In this document: one piece after another, positions 21,753 through 35,445 of the stretch | How the letters are laid out: each line of letters starts with the position of its first letter | Numbering within the stretch: position 1 is the first letter of the stretch | Source: Lepidostoma basale | Taxonomy: Eukaryota > Arthropoda > Insecta > Trichoptera > Lepidostomatidae | Direction: 5' to 3' | Length of the DNA: 64,000 nt | Assembly (NCBI GenBank): GCA_022606425.2 | Contig: JAHDVF020000903.1 | Span: forward strand, 1,178,001-1,242,000 | Program-made: the position numbers and the translations under genes | Notes under the pieces: generated by a model | Databases searched by the model: none | What the model saw: only the letters and a program-made list of their open reading frames with translations | Told to the model about the DNA's origin: nothing

Positions 21753-22288
21753 ACAATACTAACAATTAACCATTGATTAAAAAACTTGTCAAATATTGAA
21801 AATAATTTTGTATCTTCGATATTTAATTTAATATGTTTTTGATAAAATATTTCAACCTAAACAACTCAAAAGTTACAATTTCCTAACAGTCTCGTAGAAA
21901 ATGAATAAAGAGCGATTTCAGTTCTATTATATTTCACACTTTAGATTAACTCATTTAGGAAAGTCCACTTGTTCGATTGTTTTGTTTTAATGAGCTTAAT
22001 TCAATTCAGTAGCCCTTTGTTACGAGTCGGAAGCGCAAACGAATCCCAACCCGCAAAAGCGTTTTGGTCATTTAGTCACAATGAAATCTCCTGAAACCAG
22101 AGAAAACAAACAAAAAAAATGTTGACATAGGTGTTTAGGAATTTCAAATTATCTTCTCTGTCGTTAAATAATAAATTGAACTAATTCATAGTGGACTGTT
22201 TTTGTGAATGAATCACCTCATGTGCGATTGTGATGCTCCGAGTTATGAATAACGAGTATAAACTATGGCTAGTTAGTACGAGAATTTC
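21753..22288. other. No gene seen
   Basis: AT-rich sequence without recognised repeats. Confidence 0.5.
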
Positions 22289-22296
22289 ATTAGAGC

Positions 22297-22735
22297 ATAG
22301 ATTCTCAATGTTTAAACCCCCACCCCTTTTATAAAATAAAAAAATTCCTACACTCCCTCTCCCATAACATTTATAACAAATATTAAAACATTATTGGACA
22401 TATTCTTTCGAAACATACAATACTTGATTGCGGAATATTGCTTACCAACTTGCTAAGACTTTTCACTTATAACACTGAACCGAATTCGGTAAACGCATAC
22501 TTAATGCTAATTTTTATCAAAAAACATTATGCTTATTTTCGCGAAAACAATAAGTTTAAAAGTATATATATTTAGAGAGATAAATATAATTCTAATAAAT
22601 GAAAATCTTGTTTTATTACATATTTTTTTACATAGTAACATCACGGCCACCCCTCCTGACTGTTTTAACGCACCTTATTTGCCCCTAGATTCGCGCCCCC
22701 CTAAAAGGCTCCAGTGCCATCGTTGGGAACCTATG
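22297..22735. mobile_element. Possible hAT-like non-autonomous element
   Basis: The ends are imperfect inverted repeats: CATAGATTCTCAATG at 22297 and, inverted, CATAGGTTCCCAACG at 22735. They are flanked by 8-base sequences CATTAGAG and CACGAGAG (6 of 8 match), the duplication length typical of hAT elements. No transposase is inside. C-rich blocks just within each end (CCCCCACCCC, CGCGCCCCCC) add symmetry. The class is inferred from the TSD length only. Confidence 0.45.
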
Positions 22736-23376
22736 CACGAGAGGATATTAATCAATTATACCTCAACGTAACATTATGATAAACTACATTTTTATTCTCG
22801 ATTTAAACTTTGGCGGGCTTTTTTATCGAATGTACATTTCATTTATTATTTTATTATACCTGTATAACTGTAAAACATGATCTATAAATATTCGAAATTT
22901 CGTATCGTATTCGAAATCTATAAATATTCGAAATTTCGAAATCATTCGAAATTTAAAAAATGTAATTTTTTTTCTTGCTATTTTCAGTACGGATCATATT
23001 ATAATATCTAAAGAAAAAGGTTTTACTGAAAATAATATTAATATTTCTTTTATTATCTGTATCTTGTTTTCAACTCAAATGTTTGTTCTTCATTTTTGAG
23101 GCAGAGTCTCAAGAGCTATGTAAGATGTACGAGTATGTATAGTGTGATTGTCAATAGATTTGCTACTTCTCACATATCAATTAATAAACATAATATTTTT
23201 TACATCTACAATACATCATTTTTTTATCGTCCGAAGAGAAGAAATGCATTTTTTTTTGTGCTAAATATCATATACTAGCTGACCCGACGAACTTCGTACC
23301 GCCTCAGAATCAATAAATGTTGTTAAGATAATCAAATGATTTTACTGAAATCTCTTGATGGAAGTTCATTTTAAAT

Positions 23377-23468
23377 AATAATTAAATAAAACGATGTTTT
23401 TTAACTACTTCCACTTTTGTTTAGACAAAAGTGGAAGTAGTTAAAAAACATCGTTTTATTTAATTATT
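23377..23468. repeat. Perfect 44-bp palindrome of hammerhead-family B
   Basis: Arms 23377-23420 and 23425-23468 are exact reverse complements around TTAG. Each arm is the 3' flank of hammerhead family B (ACTTCCACTTTTGT inward). The catalytic core that separates the arms at 53.05-53.19 kb is missing, leaving head-to-head flanks. It can form a long cruciform or an RNA hairpin. Confidence 0.9.
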
Positions 23469-24198
23469 AAATAAATGTTGTGTTAACTTATTAGCTAAAT
23501 TTAATTCACCTTTTTATTGAATTACAATTAATACTTAAAATGAATTAAGTTCATGAAATGTGCAAAAGTCAAAATTAAAAATATTAATTACAATGGAATA
23601 TAATTCACGTGGAAGCCTGCATTAATACTTAAAATGAATTATAAATTGTTAATTAAAAACTTTGTTTTATGTATTACAATTGTGTTTTTATTTTTTCGCG
23701 ACAACCAAAGTGGAATCTACCAGATTAATTGTGAGGATTGTGATGCCGTGTATATTGGAAAGACGGGTCGATCATTTTGAAGAGGTTATATGAACACAAC
23801 ATTTAATACAAAAACAGAATCATTGTGTGAATTTTGACCATCATTTCAATTCCAAAAACACATTTTTTTTGCATATAGCAAACAATTTAAAAAAAATTTG
23901 ATAAATTAGAAAATTTTGAAATTTTTAAAGCAAAGGCACGTGAATTGAATGTTATAAATAACCAAATTCCAGCTTATTCCCCCTTAGTATATATGTAGTA
24001 CATTAAAAACTTTTCCTTTATACAATCTACCAAAAAAATATTAATACTACCTTCCATTTTCGCCCCTTTCTTACTAATGTAATCTGCTTCCTTATAATGT
24101 TTATCGTCTTTAATATATTAGGATTTATTTATATTGAATTATTATTATGATTATTATCATTCTTATTAATTTATTATTATAAATAAATGAATTTAATA

Positions 24199-24963
24199 CA
24201 ACAACACAACAACAACAACAAACCATCACGTCGTTTCTCCTCAGGGGTAGGCAGAGAGAATGGACCGCCACACTACTCTATCCTGGCACACCTCTCTAGC
24301 TTCCTCCACATTCATACATCGAGTCATACACGCACGTCGATTCTTCCGACTTCTGACATGACCAACCTTTAATATTTGATTAATTTGGACATGCCATGTT
24401 TTTCTCGGTCTACCTCGACTCCTTACTCCATTTACATCGTTAACGTATACTTTTTTAACCATTCTTTCTTCACCCATGCGCTCCACATGTCCGAACCAAC
24501 ACAACGAACCATTCATAATTTTGTTCATAATACCTTCTTTCGCTCTACATTCCTTCCTAATATCAGCATTTGAGATTCTGTCATACATCGTTCTACCACA
24601 CATACGTCTTAGGGACCTCATCTCTACCGCATTTATTCTGCTCTCATCTTTCTTCTGTCAGTTCCATGCTTCGCTTCCATACATAGGAGTTGGGACCAGA
24701 ACTCCATTGTGAACGGCCATTTTCGCTTTCATTGATAAATTCTTGTTTCCAATAACTACTTTTAAAGCTCCATTCACTTTGTTACCCGCACCAACCCTTT
24801 TTTCAACATCACTGTCCGTTCGGCCATCCGCTGTGAACATGCTACCTAAATACACAAATTCCCTCACCTGTTCCAAGTTCTCTTCATTCACACTTATATT
24901 ACAAACTGTCATTTGCTCTTCCCTTTCAAAAACTAACACCTTTGACTTTCCGACATTCATCAA
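24199..24963 (-). pseudogene. LINE-1F 3' portion, TTG-tailed
   Basis: Starts at MMNVGKSKVLVF, just after the reverse transcriptase core, and reads to the C-terminus near 24241 before a TTG tail (CAACAACAAC on this strand). A frameshift around 24622-24658, after YGSEAWN, splits it into two frames. Sequence is close to the 27976-29225 copy, so it is young, but the palm domain is truncated away. Confidence 0.88.
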
Positions 24964-25784
24964 AACACGTTAAAACAATTAAATAGCAGACAACATAATT
25001 TTGAATAAGTGTGATCCATCAATGAACTCCGTTTTCATCATTAGCATCATCATATTCATCATCTGAAGAGTTTGATGATTCAGTGTCCCTATCAATTGAA
25101 AAAAGAAATTCCTCGTCTTCATCTAGCCAAATATTTCGTTTATTAAGTACTCGCGGCTGAATTTCCTATGGTAACAATTCTCTGGACCGAATGTACACAG
25201 ATACACCTATAAAATCAATACAAAATATACAATACGTATTTTTATTATTATTCACTAATCATAAATCGGTTATTTAATCTCTACGGAACACTCATCTGTC
25301 ATCTTTTTCGAATGGTATTAATGGCGCAAATATTCTCTGCTCTCCTTCACAAAAGGGGTTTAACTTTTAGAATAGTCTCTCTTATACTGATTTTTATAAC
25401 TTTGGGCATTGTTAATCTAAAATTAATAAAGAAAACCAAAAATCCCGGCGACGATTAAAAAATAACCTCAACTCAAATCTTTCACATTGAGTATTGACAT
25501 CTGGCATCAACAATACACCACCTACGGGCGTTTTTTCGAAACTAAAATGGAAGCCATGATGTTTTTTGTACTTTGTCTCAAAAGTCAAATTTAGTCAAAC
25601 GTACGACAAATATAATTAATTTTAAATCATTTTAGTGATTTTTTCAAATGTTTTAATAATTATTCTGTTATCCGGAACGGAGACAAATCCAGCAAATATA
25701 AGATCTTCAAAATTGGTCCAGCCGTTCTCGAGTTATAAATGGTGTAACTAACACGATTTTTGACTTTGTTTTATATATATAGAT

Positions 25785-26279
25785 TTCGATTCCGAGAGAA
25801 ATTTTCAACTGGAATACTGCAGACGAACATTGACCCCTGGATTAATACTGCTTCTGGTTACTCCTAACCTTTGTATATTGCAACTTACGAGATAAGTAGA
25901 TTTGAGCATTAACGTTCATTTTTGCCATGTGTTATGAAGGTACTGGAAATAAGGTGACAGTTTTCCGACGACATACACTCCCGTTAACTGCATATTGCAC
26001 ACTAATATCGTAGCCACTCAGACCGCATGCAGGAGCACTCACAGTAATGGATAACGCATCTCAGTCCAGACAAACTGCTTCTGTCTAACAATACTAAAGT
26101 TTCAAATGGTCTTCAGGTAATGTTATCAAAATATAACATCAGTTATTGTATTACTTTCGTCTTATTTTGCCCAAATAAAAACTATCGTGCATCACAACCT
26201 TTTTAATTTTTTTATGAGGAGATTCATTGAATCAGGAAAATTATACAGGACTCCATATTAAAAAAAAATATACTAATGA
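25785..26279. other. No gene seen
   Basis: No recognised repeat or frame. Confidence 0.45.
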
Positions 26280-26405
26280 AAATGTTAGTTTTCGAGAAGT
26301 TTTATTGTAAGACATACTATGGGAATGACGTAATTCGCCTTACTTAGGCATCATCAAATGTTCCCGATTGATTCCCGTAAAATGAAATTCAATTTCTAGA
26401 AAACG
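26280..26405 (-). mobile_element. Hammerhead-family A copy
   Basis: Minus strand 26357-26327: UUGAUGA, U, then GCCU/AGGC stem II with loop AAGUA, GAAU in place of GAAA, and ACGUC. Outside it, GGGA (26365 side) can pair with UCCC after the cleavage site, with AU/AU next to the core and a 2-base bulge, so a stem I is recognisable. Core changes (C3 to U, the final A of GAAA to U) argue against activity now. Confidence 0.5.
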
Positions 26406-27117
26406 AACGTTTTTATTATGATTATATTTATTATTGATTATCTCATGTACTTTTATAGATTTTTAGACTCCCTTTCGTGTTTTTAATTAGAAAAAATACA
26501 TCTAAAAGCTTAAAAGTCAGCTTCCTCGATATATTTTTTGATTGTGAAAATCAAAACTTTCATATGAGTTCTCACTTCTATCGTGTTCCCAAACTGTAAT
26601 TTGTTAACATACGTGCAAGTGAGCTTAACTACACTTTAAAATTAAACTGAACAATAACTAACATGCGGTTCAATACATATAGTTAAAATAAACTATTATT
26701 ACTTGTGAACTAAATACCAAACTAATCAACGAATGGAAGTTCTACTGTTGCAGTGTGCAATTAAAAATTTTTAAACTGTGTCATTTACATATGACTAACG
26801 TCGCATAGAAATTAATTTAAATGCTATCCGCTACTTTGAATTTCAAGTGTTTCAGTCAATATTCAAATAACACAGAATTACAAAGAGTGTTTATGTTCAT
26901 TTAATAAAATATTTTTTATCGATTTAAATTGATTTATTACGATTTTTTTTAAATATCCAGTTATTATATAATAATAAAATTGATAATTATTAAATATTTA
27001 TACATATATTGGATTAAATGTATACATCAGACTATTTTAATATGCGAAGATGATTTGGAGTGCGTTTTAAGTTTCAGGTCGACTGTTTTTTTGAAATAAG
27101 TCACATTAACATGTAAA
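26406..27117. other. No gene seen
   Basis: AT-rich DNA. Nothing supported. Confidence 0.5.
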
Positions 27118-27247
27118 TATCGGTCACTGAGGAGTCGGAGAAATCGACATCCGTGTATGACACGATGTATGAATGTAAAGCAATCGAGAAAATTATGTCA
27201 GGACAGAAAAATGTGGCTGTCGATTATTTCTACCTACCCATCTGGGG
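27118..27247 (+). mobile_element. LINE-1F 3' tip relic
   Basis: Matches the family's VRSRKNRRACMTRCMNV codons (CGGAGAAATCGACAT, TGACACGATGTATGAATG) and stops short of the terminal hairpin, which is degraded (CATCTGGGGA). No tail. Confidence 0.75.
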
Positions 27248-27970
27248 ACTATCAACTAATTAAGACCATAATACATAATATTTAATTAATTCAATACAAA
27301 TTACAAAATTGTGCTCCAATAAAATATCGTCGATAGACATTTAAAAAAATGTTTATATTTCTAGTTCCAAATCACGTTCAGTTTTCAATTATGATAAAAA
27401 ATAATGATTTGTTTTCAATCGAATCAATATCCCCATATTCCCGTGATAGAGGAAAAGAAATCTGTTAAATTTATAATATTTAAGAAAAAGTACAATTTCG
27501 TTGAAATTTCCTAACAAATCGAGGAAATGCTTTCAACCTTGTAAAAGTTAGTACGTTAAGCTCTTGAGTTTTATCCATTTTCCCAGCTTCTTGTATCCTA
27601 CGATGTAGACAAACTCTTTAGGAAATTGAATGCACTATTTAACCTTTATCAGAGATACGTTTATATAATAGTATAAATTCCAGTATCAATTTATTTCATG
27701 TTTTTCACAAGATTTAGTTAGAAATTAATGATAAAATACTCGTATTACCAAATGGACAAAAAACGTTTAAAATACGTGTTTACTCCGGATACTATATTGC
27801 TTTGAAATTTTAACATTAACACTTAATCAAATAATTAAAGAGAACAAAAATGAGGAAAGCACGTAGTCGGGAAAAATCTGCTAGTTTATTGCTTTCAAGC
27901 AAAATTCGTCAGCTAAATAATAATATATTAATTTTACATTATATTAAACATTTGATCTTTGTAATATTTT
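27248..27970. other. AT-rich spacer, no gene seen
   Basis: Nothing recognisable between the two LINE-1F copies. Confidence 0.5.
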
Positions 27971-27975
27971 AAATT

Positions 27976-29210
27976 TGCAAAGCGCTTTTATGACCGGAAG
28001 AGGTTGTATGGATCAGATTTTTGCACTTCGAACGCTTGCGGAGAAGTTTATGGCCAAAAACCGTAAGCTTTTCTGTGCGTTTGTCGATTTGCAAAAAGCC
28101 TATGATCGAGTGAACAGAGAAAAACTGTGGTCAATCTTGTCCGAATACGGAGTGAGCACAAAACTGATACGGGCGGTTGCTTCTCTCTACGAAGGGAGCA
28201 CTGCCAGTGTTAGGGTAAATGGGGACATCACGCCCTGGTTTGATATCACGAAGGGTGTTAAGCAGGGCTGCGTGATGTCCCCTTGGTTGTTCAATCTGTA
28301 TATGGACAAGTGTATGAAAGAACTTAAAGGTATAAATGCTGGTGCTAAGATGAGTGATCTGTCTGTAAACTGTCTGCTTTACGCGGACGACGCCGTTCTC
28401 GTTGCGGATAGTGCGGACGAATTACAAGTCTTGGTGTCGAGAATGTATGAGGTATGCAAGTCGAACGATTTAATGATGAATGTCGGAAAGTCAAAGGTGT
28501 TAGTTTTTGAAAGGGAAGAGCAAATGACAGTTTGTAATATAAGTGTAAATGAAGAGAACTTGGAACAGGTGAGCGAATTTGTGTATTTAGGTAGCATGTT
28601 CACAGCGGATGGCCGAACGGACAGTGATATTGAAAGAAGGGTTGGTGCGGGTAACAAAGTGAATGGAGCTTTAAAAGTAGTTATTGGAAACAAGAATTTA
28701 TCAATGAAAGCGAAAATGGCCGTTCACAATGGAGTTCTGGTTCCAACCCTTATGTATGGAAGCGAAGCATGGAACTGGCAGAAGAAAGATGAGAGCAGAA
28801 TAAATGCGGTAGAGATGAGGTCCCTAAGACGTATGTGCGGTAGAACGATGTACGACAGAATCTCAAATGCTGATATTAGGAAAGAGTGTAGAGCGAAAGA
28901 AGGTATTATGAACAAAATTATGAAAGGTTCGCTTCGTTGGTTCGGACATATGGAGCGCATGGGTGAAGAAAGAATGGTTAAAAAAGTATACGTTAACAAT
29001 GTAAATGGAGTAAGGAGTCGAGGTAGACCGAGGAAAACATGGCATGACCAAATTAATCAAATATTAAAAGTTGGTCATGTCAGAAGCCGGAAGAATCGAC
29101 GTGCGTGTATGACTCGATGTATGAATGTGGAGGAAGCTAGAGAAATGTGCCAGGATAGAGTAGTGTGGCGGTCCATTCTCTCTGCCTACCCCTGCGGGGA
29201 AACGGCGTGA
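27976..29210 (+). pseudogene. RTE-like reverse transcriptase, C-terminal 410 codons
   Basis: An uninterrupted reading frame, numbered from the upstream TTG at 27975: FMTGRG (5-10), motif A FVDLQKAYDRV (36-46), GVKQGCVMSPWLFN (94-107), the catalytic YADD (136-139), then a FVYLGSMFTADGR stretch, YGSEAW, RWFGHMERM and GRPRKTWHDQINQ. It would polymerise cDNA at a nicked target. The endonuclease and N-terminal fingers are missing and there is no native start codon, so it is a non-functional fragment despite being open. The long C-terminal part after the thumb has no domain I can name. Closest by layout to RTE-like LINEs. Confidence 0.9.
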
Positions 29211-29225
29211 TGGTTTTTGTTTTTT
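27976..29225 (+). mobile_element. Best LINE-1F copy, 5'-truncated
   Basis: The insertion runs from within the reverse transcriptase (QSAF) to a T/G-rich tail (TTTTTGTTTTTTTG and on) right after the stop codon. There is effectively no 3' UTR: the stop TGA is part of GGCGTGATGG. The 5' end with endonuclease and early palm is absent, as typical for incomplete target-primed reverse transcription. A target duplication is not evident. Confidence 0.9.
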
Positions 29226-29470
29226 TGTTTTGTTTGTTTGTTAAATGTTATTCTGTATTTTCAGTTAAAGAGAAATGGTTTAAGAATGTTATTGTATATA
29301 ATTTCGATTTACTTTTTATTCCTGTTTTTTTTTTAGATTGTAATATATCTTATCTAAAAACATGTAACTGGATGTAAACTCAAATAAATGACCTTCAGTA
29401 TTAATATCTGTTTTGAAAAACCAGTAAAATTATTTCAAATACATATTTATTTACTAAAATATAACGGTTA
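29226..29470. other. Spacer, no gene seen
   Basis: AT-rich. Contains AATAAATG at 29382 but no gene to go with it. Confidence 0.4.
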
Positions 29471-29471
29471 C

Positions 29472-29868
29472 ACAGTCTCAGAGAATGGTCAGTAAATTGA
29501 AAATTTTCCAAAGAACTATAGAAAGAGCAATGTTGGGGATCAACATAGTATACAGAGTGAGTAACACCACTATTAGAGCCAGAAAAGGTGTGTCGGAAAT
29601 CATCGGAAGAGTAACAGCACAAAAATGGCATTGGATGGACCCATGACGCTCATAGCTCGGATGATAGATGAATAAAACGCATCCTTTGCTGGCGTCCTAG
29701 AACTGTGATCCGAAATCCAGGTCATCCACAACTCCGATGAAGGGACGACATTAAAAAAACCGCCGGTACGACGTAGATGCGTGTTTCCCAGAATAGACGG
29801 ACATGGAAGCAGGTGGAGAAAGCCTACTTCCAGGAGTGGACAGATACAGGCTAATGACGATTTACTAA
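29472..29868 (+). pseudogene. KWxWAGH-group LINE C-terminus
   Basis: Readable pieces: KLKIFQRTIERAMLGINIVY, TTIRARKGVSEIIGRVTAQ, KWHWMD (family K-W-x-W), then after stops and a shift a QNRRTWKQVEKAYFQEW-like end. It ends with GGCTAATGACGAT, a worn TGA-type tail. It is the longest copy of this group in the window and identifies the nested piece at 7162-7316. Confidence 0.7.
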
Positions 29869-31017
29869 GGCAAGTATATAATTAATTTCTCAAAAAATAA
29901 TAAATTTATTCATATGTGATACAATACACGTACTTACATTGCAATTGGAATCGTAATATATTATCAACCACAACATCGTGAACAGCTGTTGTGGCTTATG
30001 AAATGTTACGGTCGCATGAACAATTAATTTTTCTATAGTACACGTGCTCTAATATCAAAATTATATTTTAATTGTTCTCCTCAAACTGGGTTCAGAGTTA
30101 TTAAAATACTGCCTCTTAATTAAAATCTAATTAAGAATCTGGATTCATCCGATATGAAAGTTCCGAGATAGTTCCTGGTATCGAAAGTTTTAATGAAGAT
30201 CTTTGATGTAATTCTAGTTCAGCGGTGTACACGCTGCTCCATACCGTTACTTGAGGAAGTGGGTGTAAAATGAGGCACTAATTTCTTTAATAAAGTAGTG
30301 TGAAAAAATTTACTAAAAATAATAAAAATAAAATCATAATACTATGGAATTTCACAAAGATGTTTTTAATTTAGTAAAACACTGTTTTGGTCACTTTTCA
30401 GATAAATTGAAAAAATAGATTGTTACGTCTTAAAGAAAAAAACACAAATTTATCAAAATGATAATTTAAACGGATTTAATATTGTAAATAAATTTACAAA
30501 TAACAAAAAAAGACGATTTCATATTTTGCATAAATTATCCCAAAAACGTGTTATACAACGAATCATAATATTTTATATTCTATTATATTATTAATTTTTT
30601 ATAATGTTAAATGAATTTTAAATTATTTATGGTTTTTATTAATCTAAAAATATATATTAAATAATGCTTATTCAATGCTTCGATTTATTTAGAGTGTTCC
30701 CATCTGCATTAAAACCTAAATTACAATACCATTTTGCTCACTCTTACCCCGCAGTAAGTACTTACTTCGGTCTTCAGTGCTTCTCGCGGAGAAAGATATT
30801 CCATTAGGTACCTACTGCAGATTTCGTGTCAAAAGCATTGGAGAAATGATATTTCAAAAAGAGAATGAGCTGATTTTTTCGTGGAAGTGTAACTCCAAAA
30901 TTCATATTCTTTTTGTTCTAGTAAGTAACGCAAAAAAATATCTTGATATGTTCCATAACATTCAATTTTGAGGCATGTTTAAATTGTTTACATTATTTCC
31001 ATTTTCGGTGAAATTCT
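29869..31017. other. No gene seen
   Basis: AT-rich. A 64-codon plus frame at 30777-30971 has no recognisable features. Confidence 0.5.
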
Positions 31018-31240
31018 AGAAAAAAGTGGAATAGGAAGTATGTTTACAGAGGATGAACGGGTGAAGGGAGATATTGAAATAATGGTTGAGGCAGATAACA
31101 AAGTGAACAGTCTGATGAAAGTTGCCATCGCAAACAAAGTATATCCAAAAAGCTAAAATTCCAATGCACAACGGTATTCTTGTTCCAAACATTATCTATA
31201 GAAATGAAGCGTGGAAATGGCAAAAAAATATGAAATTCGA
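31018..31240 (+). pseudogene. LINE-1F internal relic
   Basis: Covers the family's GSMFTADGR...NKVNGALKVVIGNK...YGSEAWNWQ region with many substitutions (GSMFTEDER, ADNKVNSLMKVAIANK, YRNEAWKWQ). Both ends are lost. Confidence 0.75.
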
Positions 31241-32577
31241 AAAAATGGAACAAACAGTGGCTTTAAAATTTATGTAAAATTATGTATAGTACCATTTACA
31301 AGAAAGTAATATGTGTTATTTGAACCTATGTCAGGATTTCTTTCATAAACATTTTATTATTTCATTAATAAAACATTTTAAAATTTACGGTAGTAATCCT
31401 AAAGGAAAAACTATTTATCCTTAATTACTCTTAAACAATTTGGTGATGTTATGGCATATTTTATTTTGTGTTGTCAAACCTTGACCACATAATTCCAAAT
31501 ATACGGTAGTTTTGAACTGATTTTAAAAATTCTAACCTCCTAATTTGATATAATGCTTTTAGATTACATATTGTTGCACAATTGTACGTTGTTTTTAAAT
31601 TTAACAAACACATGCTAAAACCTCATTTTCGGGTACCAAAGATAAATGAAAATTCCACAGAATTCAATTCCTAATTATTGAATTACACTGAAATATAAAA
31701 TACAAAAAGATTCTGATTAAATGGTTTTATTTCAATGATCTTTGTACATATTTTACAAGTTATTATACTTGATACTTAATAAATAAAGAAATACGTTTAA
31801 AAAAATTCGCATTAGACAGGAGTGTATTTGGTAAAAGTAATAAAAACAAAATGCCTCTAATTACGTAGTAAGTATCTACCCTTATAACATTATAAAAGGT
31901 TCAAGTGCACACTTAGCGTTAACCTTTCAGTTTAAAACTGAGCTATAATATTCCAAGGTTGAAAAAATCGCACTCCAGACCCGTGAAGATAAAATTGAAG
32001 CAGAAACTTCACAAAGTTTATTCTTGGAATTGGAACATTTGTATGAGAATTTTTCAAGTGAAATTTCGCTTAAAAGATTTCTTGCAAACTGGTTTCGATT
32101 GTTTGCTATCAAGATTACACTGATGTGACGTGTTAGACAACCTTTTTTTCTTTTTTCGTTAAAAGTTCTCACCTTTGTCTTTCTCAGGATTATAAGATTT
32201 GTTCTTTCTCGACAGCTACTATCAAAGTTTCTATTGTCAATGTGAAATGTTATTATTCCTTCAAAACTTCAAGTGTTCCTGAATGATTACAATTTCTATT
32301 TGTTCTTTTTACTATATAGCTAAAAGAAAATAAATATGAAACAAAATCATAAAGGAACATTTCGGCATTCAATCGTGTGATCAAAATATCGTAATATTAA
32401 AGGCTGTAAATCTGAAAATAAGAGGAATTTACAAATTGAAATCATATGCAAAGATCTTAAGATAAGATTTTCTTATAAAGACGTTGCTAATAAAATCTTA
32501 TTTAAATTAGTTTTAAATATATTTTTGTATATGTAAACGTATGAATATATCTCCGACTATATATACATGCATGTATG
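31241..32577. other. No gene seen
   Basis: AT-rich DNA without a repeat I can name. Confidence 0.5.
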
Positions 32578-32812
32578 GTGTATGTAAACGACGTAAAAAG
32601 AATTAAAAATATAAAAAGAGCGTGAAAAACGTGACACGGTAAAATCAAACATTAAATATTGACCAGTTGAGGAAGCGGAGAAATCGACGTATGCGAATGA
32701 CACGATATATGGATGTTGAGAAAGCGAGAGAAGTATGTCAAGAGAGAACAGTGTAGCGGGCCATTTATTCTATCTTCTTCTGCGGGAACACGGCGTGGTG
32801 GTTAATTAGTTA
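32578..32812 (+). pseudogene. LINE-1F 3' end
   Basis: From a VYVNDVKRIKN-like start through RNRRMRMTRYMDVEKAREVCQER to ACACGGCGTGGTGGTTAATTAGTTA. The terminal hairpin is worn and TGA has become TGG, so the reading frame would run on. Confidence 0.75.
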
Positions 32813-33292
32813 AATCTATAAACACACCATCTGTGAAAATTTTACAAAAAAAACGTAAATCTGTTTTAAGTATTCAGATATTTAAAAAAATATATTATTT
32901 ATCCAAAAATAAAATTATGATTTTTTTATATCACTGATTAAATACTTCTCCCATTCACACCATAAAAATTTTATTTGTAAAAAATATCCAATAAGAAGTA
33001 CTTTTCACGTTACATTAACCAGAATTATCTTCAGATGTGTCTCGAGATTTATTTTTCATTTTAGGTAAATGGCGTTAAATATATGTATATTTTGAAATAG
33101 GTACTTAATATTAATAGAAGACGGAAATTATAAAGGCAGAAAACTCATTTTGCTTTGATTTGAAATTAAAATATCTTATAAAAAATTGATTTCGCAAATA
33201 TCATATATTTTTTTTATAATCATTAATTTCATTCAAAATTTCTTGATATTTAAGTCACGAAGATTAAAAATAAGTGAATTTAATAAATTAAA
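32813..33292. other. No gene seen
   Basis: AT-rich spacer. Confidence 0.45.
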
Positions 33293-33376
33293 CGAGAAGT
33301 CAGATAAATCGACGTGATTGCGTGACACAATGTATGAACGTAAAATAAGTTAGCGACATATGTCAGAAAAGAACAT
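33293..33376 (+). mobile_element. LINE-1F short relic
   Basis: GAGAAGTCAGATAAATCGAC and ACACAATGTATGAACGTAAA correspond to the family's VRSRKNRRACMTRCMNV region. Very degraded, no tail. Confidence 0.5.
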
Positions 33377-33404
33377 ACATAATTACTCAGACAGTTAATA
33401 ATTC

Positions 33405-33640
33405 TTTAGCAAGGCGAAACATGTTATACCCATAAAATATTTGGATTTGTTTTTTCTATTGTTTCTTGAACAATGATTTCTCAATATTAAATAATTAATT
33501 CGCATGACAACATATGTTTTCTATAATATTTCTTATAGTTCACGGGAATGATGTGTTTTAAATGTTTGCTCATAAGCAAAGGCATACCTCAAAAAGGCAA
33601 AATATTGGCATTCCCGTTAAATTTAATAAAACGTCTAAAA
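33405..33640 (+). mobile_element. Hammerhead-family A remnant
   Basis: AGCAAGGCGAAACATGTT at 33411-33428 is the second half of the motif (stem II 3' strand, GAAA, ACAUGU). It is followed by the family's 3' flank with TTGTTTCTTGAACAATG. A fragment in a different arrangement follows at 33540-33640. Confidence 0.45.
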
Positions 33641-35168
<1,528 letters not shown>

Positions 35169-35445
35169 TCCTGGAAGTGCAAGTTGAAAGGATGGGCCTC
35201 CACGCTTTTATCTGTTCATACTTTCTCTTCATACGTACACCCTAAAACGCACTTCTTAGATTTTTTCACAAAGAAATAGGGCACTTTTTAATATCAGATT
35301 ATAGTTTTCTTATCGCACTGCTTACAAATAGTTCTTCATATCTAATAGATAGCCTTCTTTTGCCGACACCAAGCCTCACTTCGTACATTAGGGTTAGCAA
35401 GAGAGCTCCATTATGTACTTCTGTAATAAATTTTGGTTATAATTT
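35169..35445 (-). pseudogene. LINE-1F relic with large deletion
   Basis: The left part (35169-35210) matches the terminal hairpin and WRSILSAYP region on the minus strand. The right part (35360-35440) matches the NGVLVPTLMYGSEAWN region (CACTTCGTACATTAGGG, GAGCTCCATTATG). The middle of the C-terminus is missing or unreadable. Confidence 0.5.

Larger units (their letters stand above)
23273..25784. mobile_element. Dispersed element of unassigned class, carrying insertions
   Basis: The left end is ACTAGCTGACCCGACGAAC and the right end is GGTCCAGCCGTTCTCGAG, then a TATATATAGAT terminus. This pair of end motifs recurs in many arthropod genomes, but I cannot name the class safely. Inside are a hammerhead-family B palindrome (23377-23468) and a LINE-1F insertion (24199-24963). 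A short acidic minus-strand frame (about 25028-25160, NIWLDEDEEFLF then SSDDEYDD) lies to the right and may be the relic of an element-encoded protein. Confidence 0.45.
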
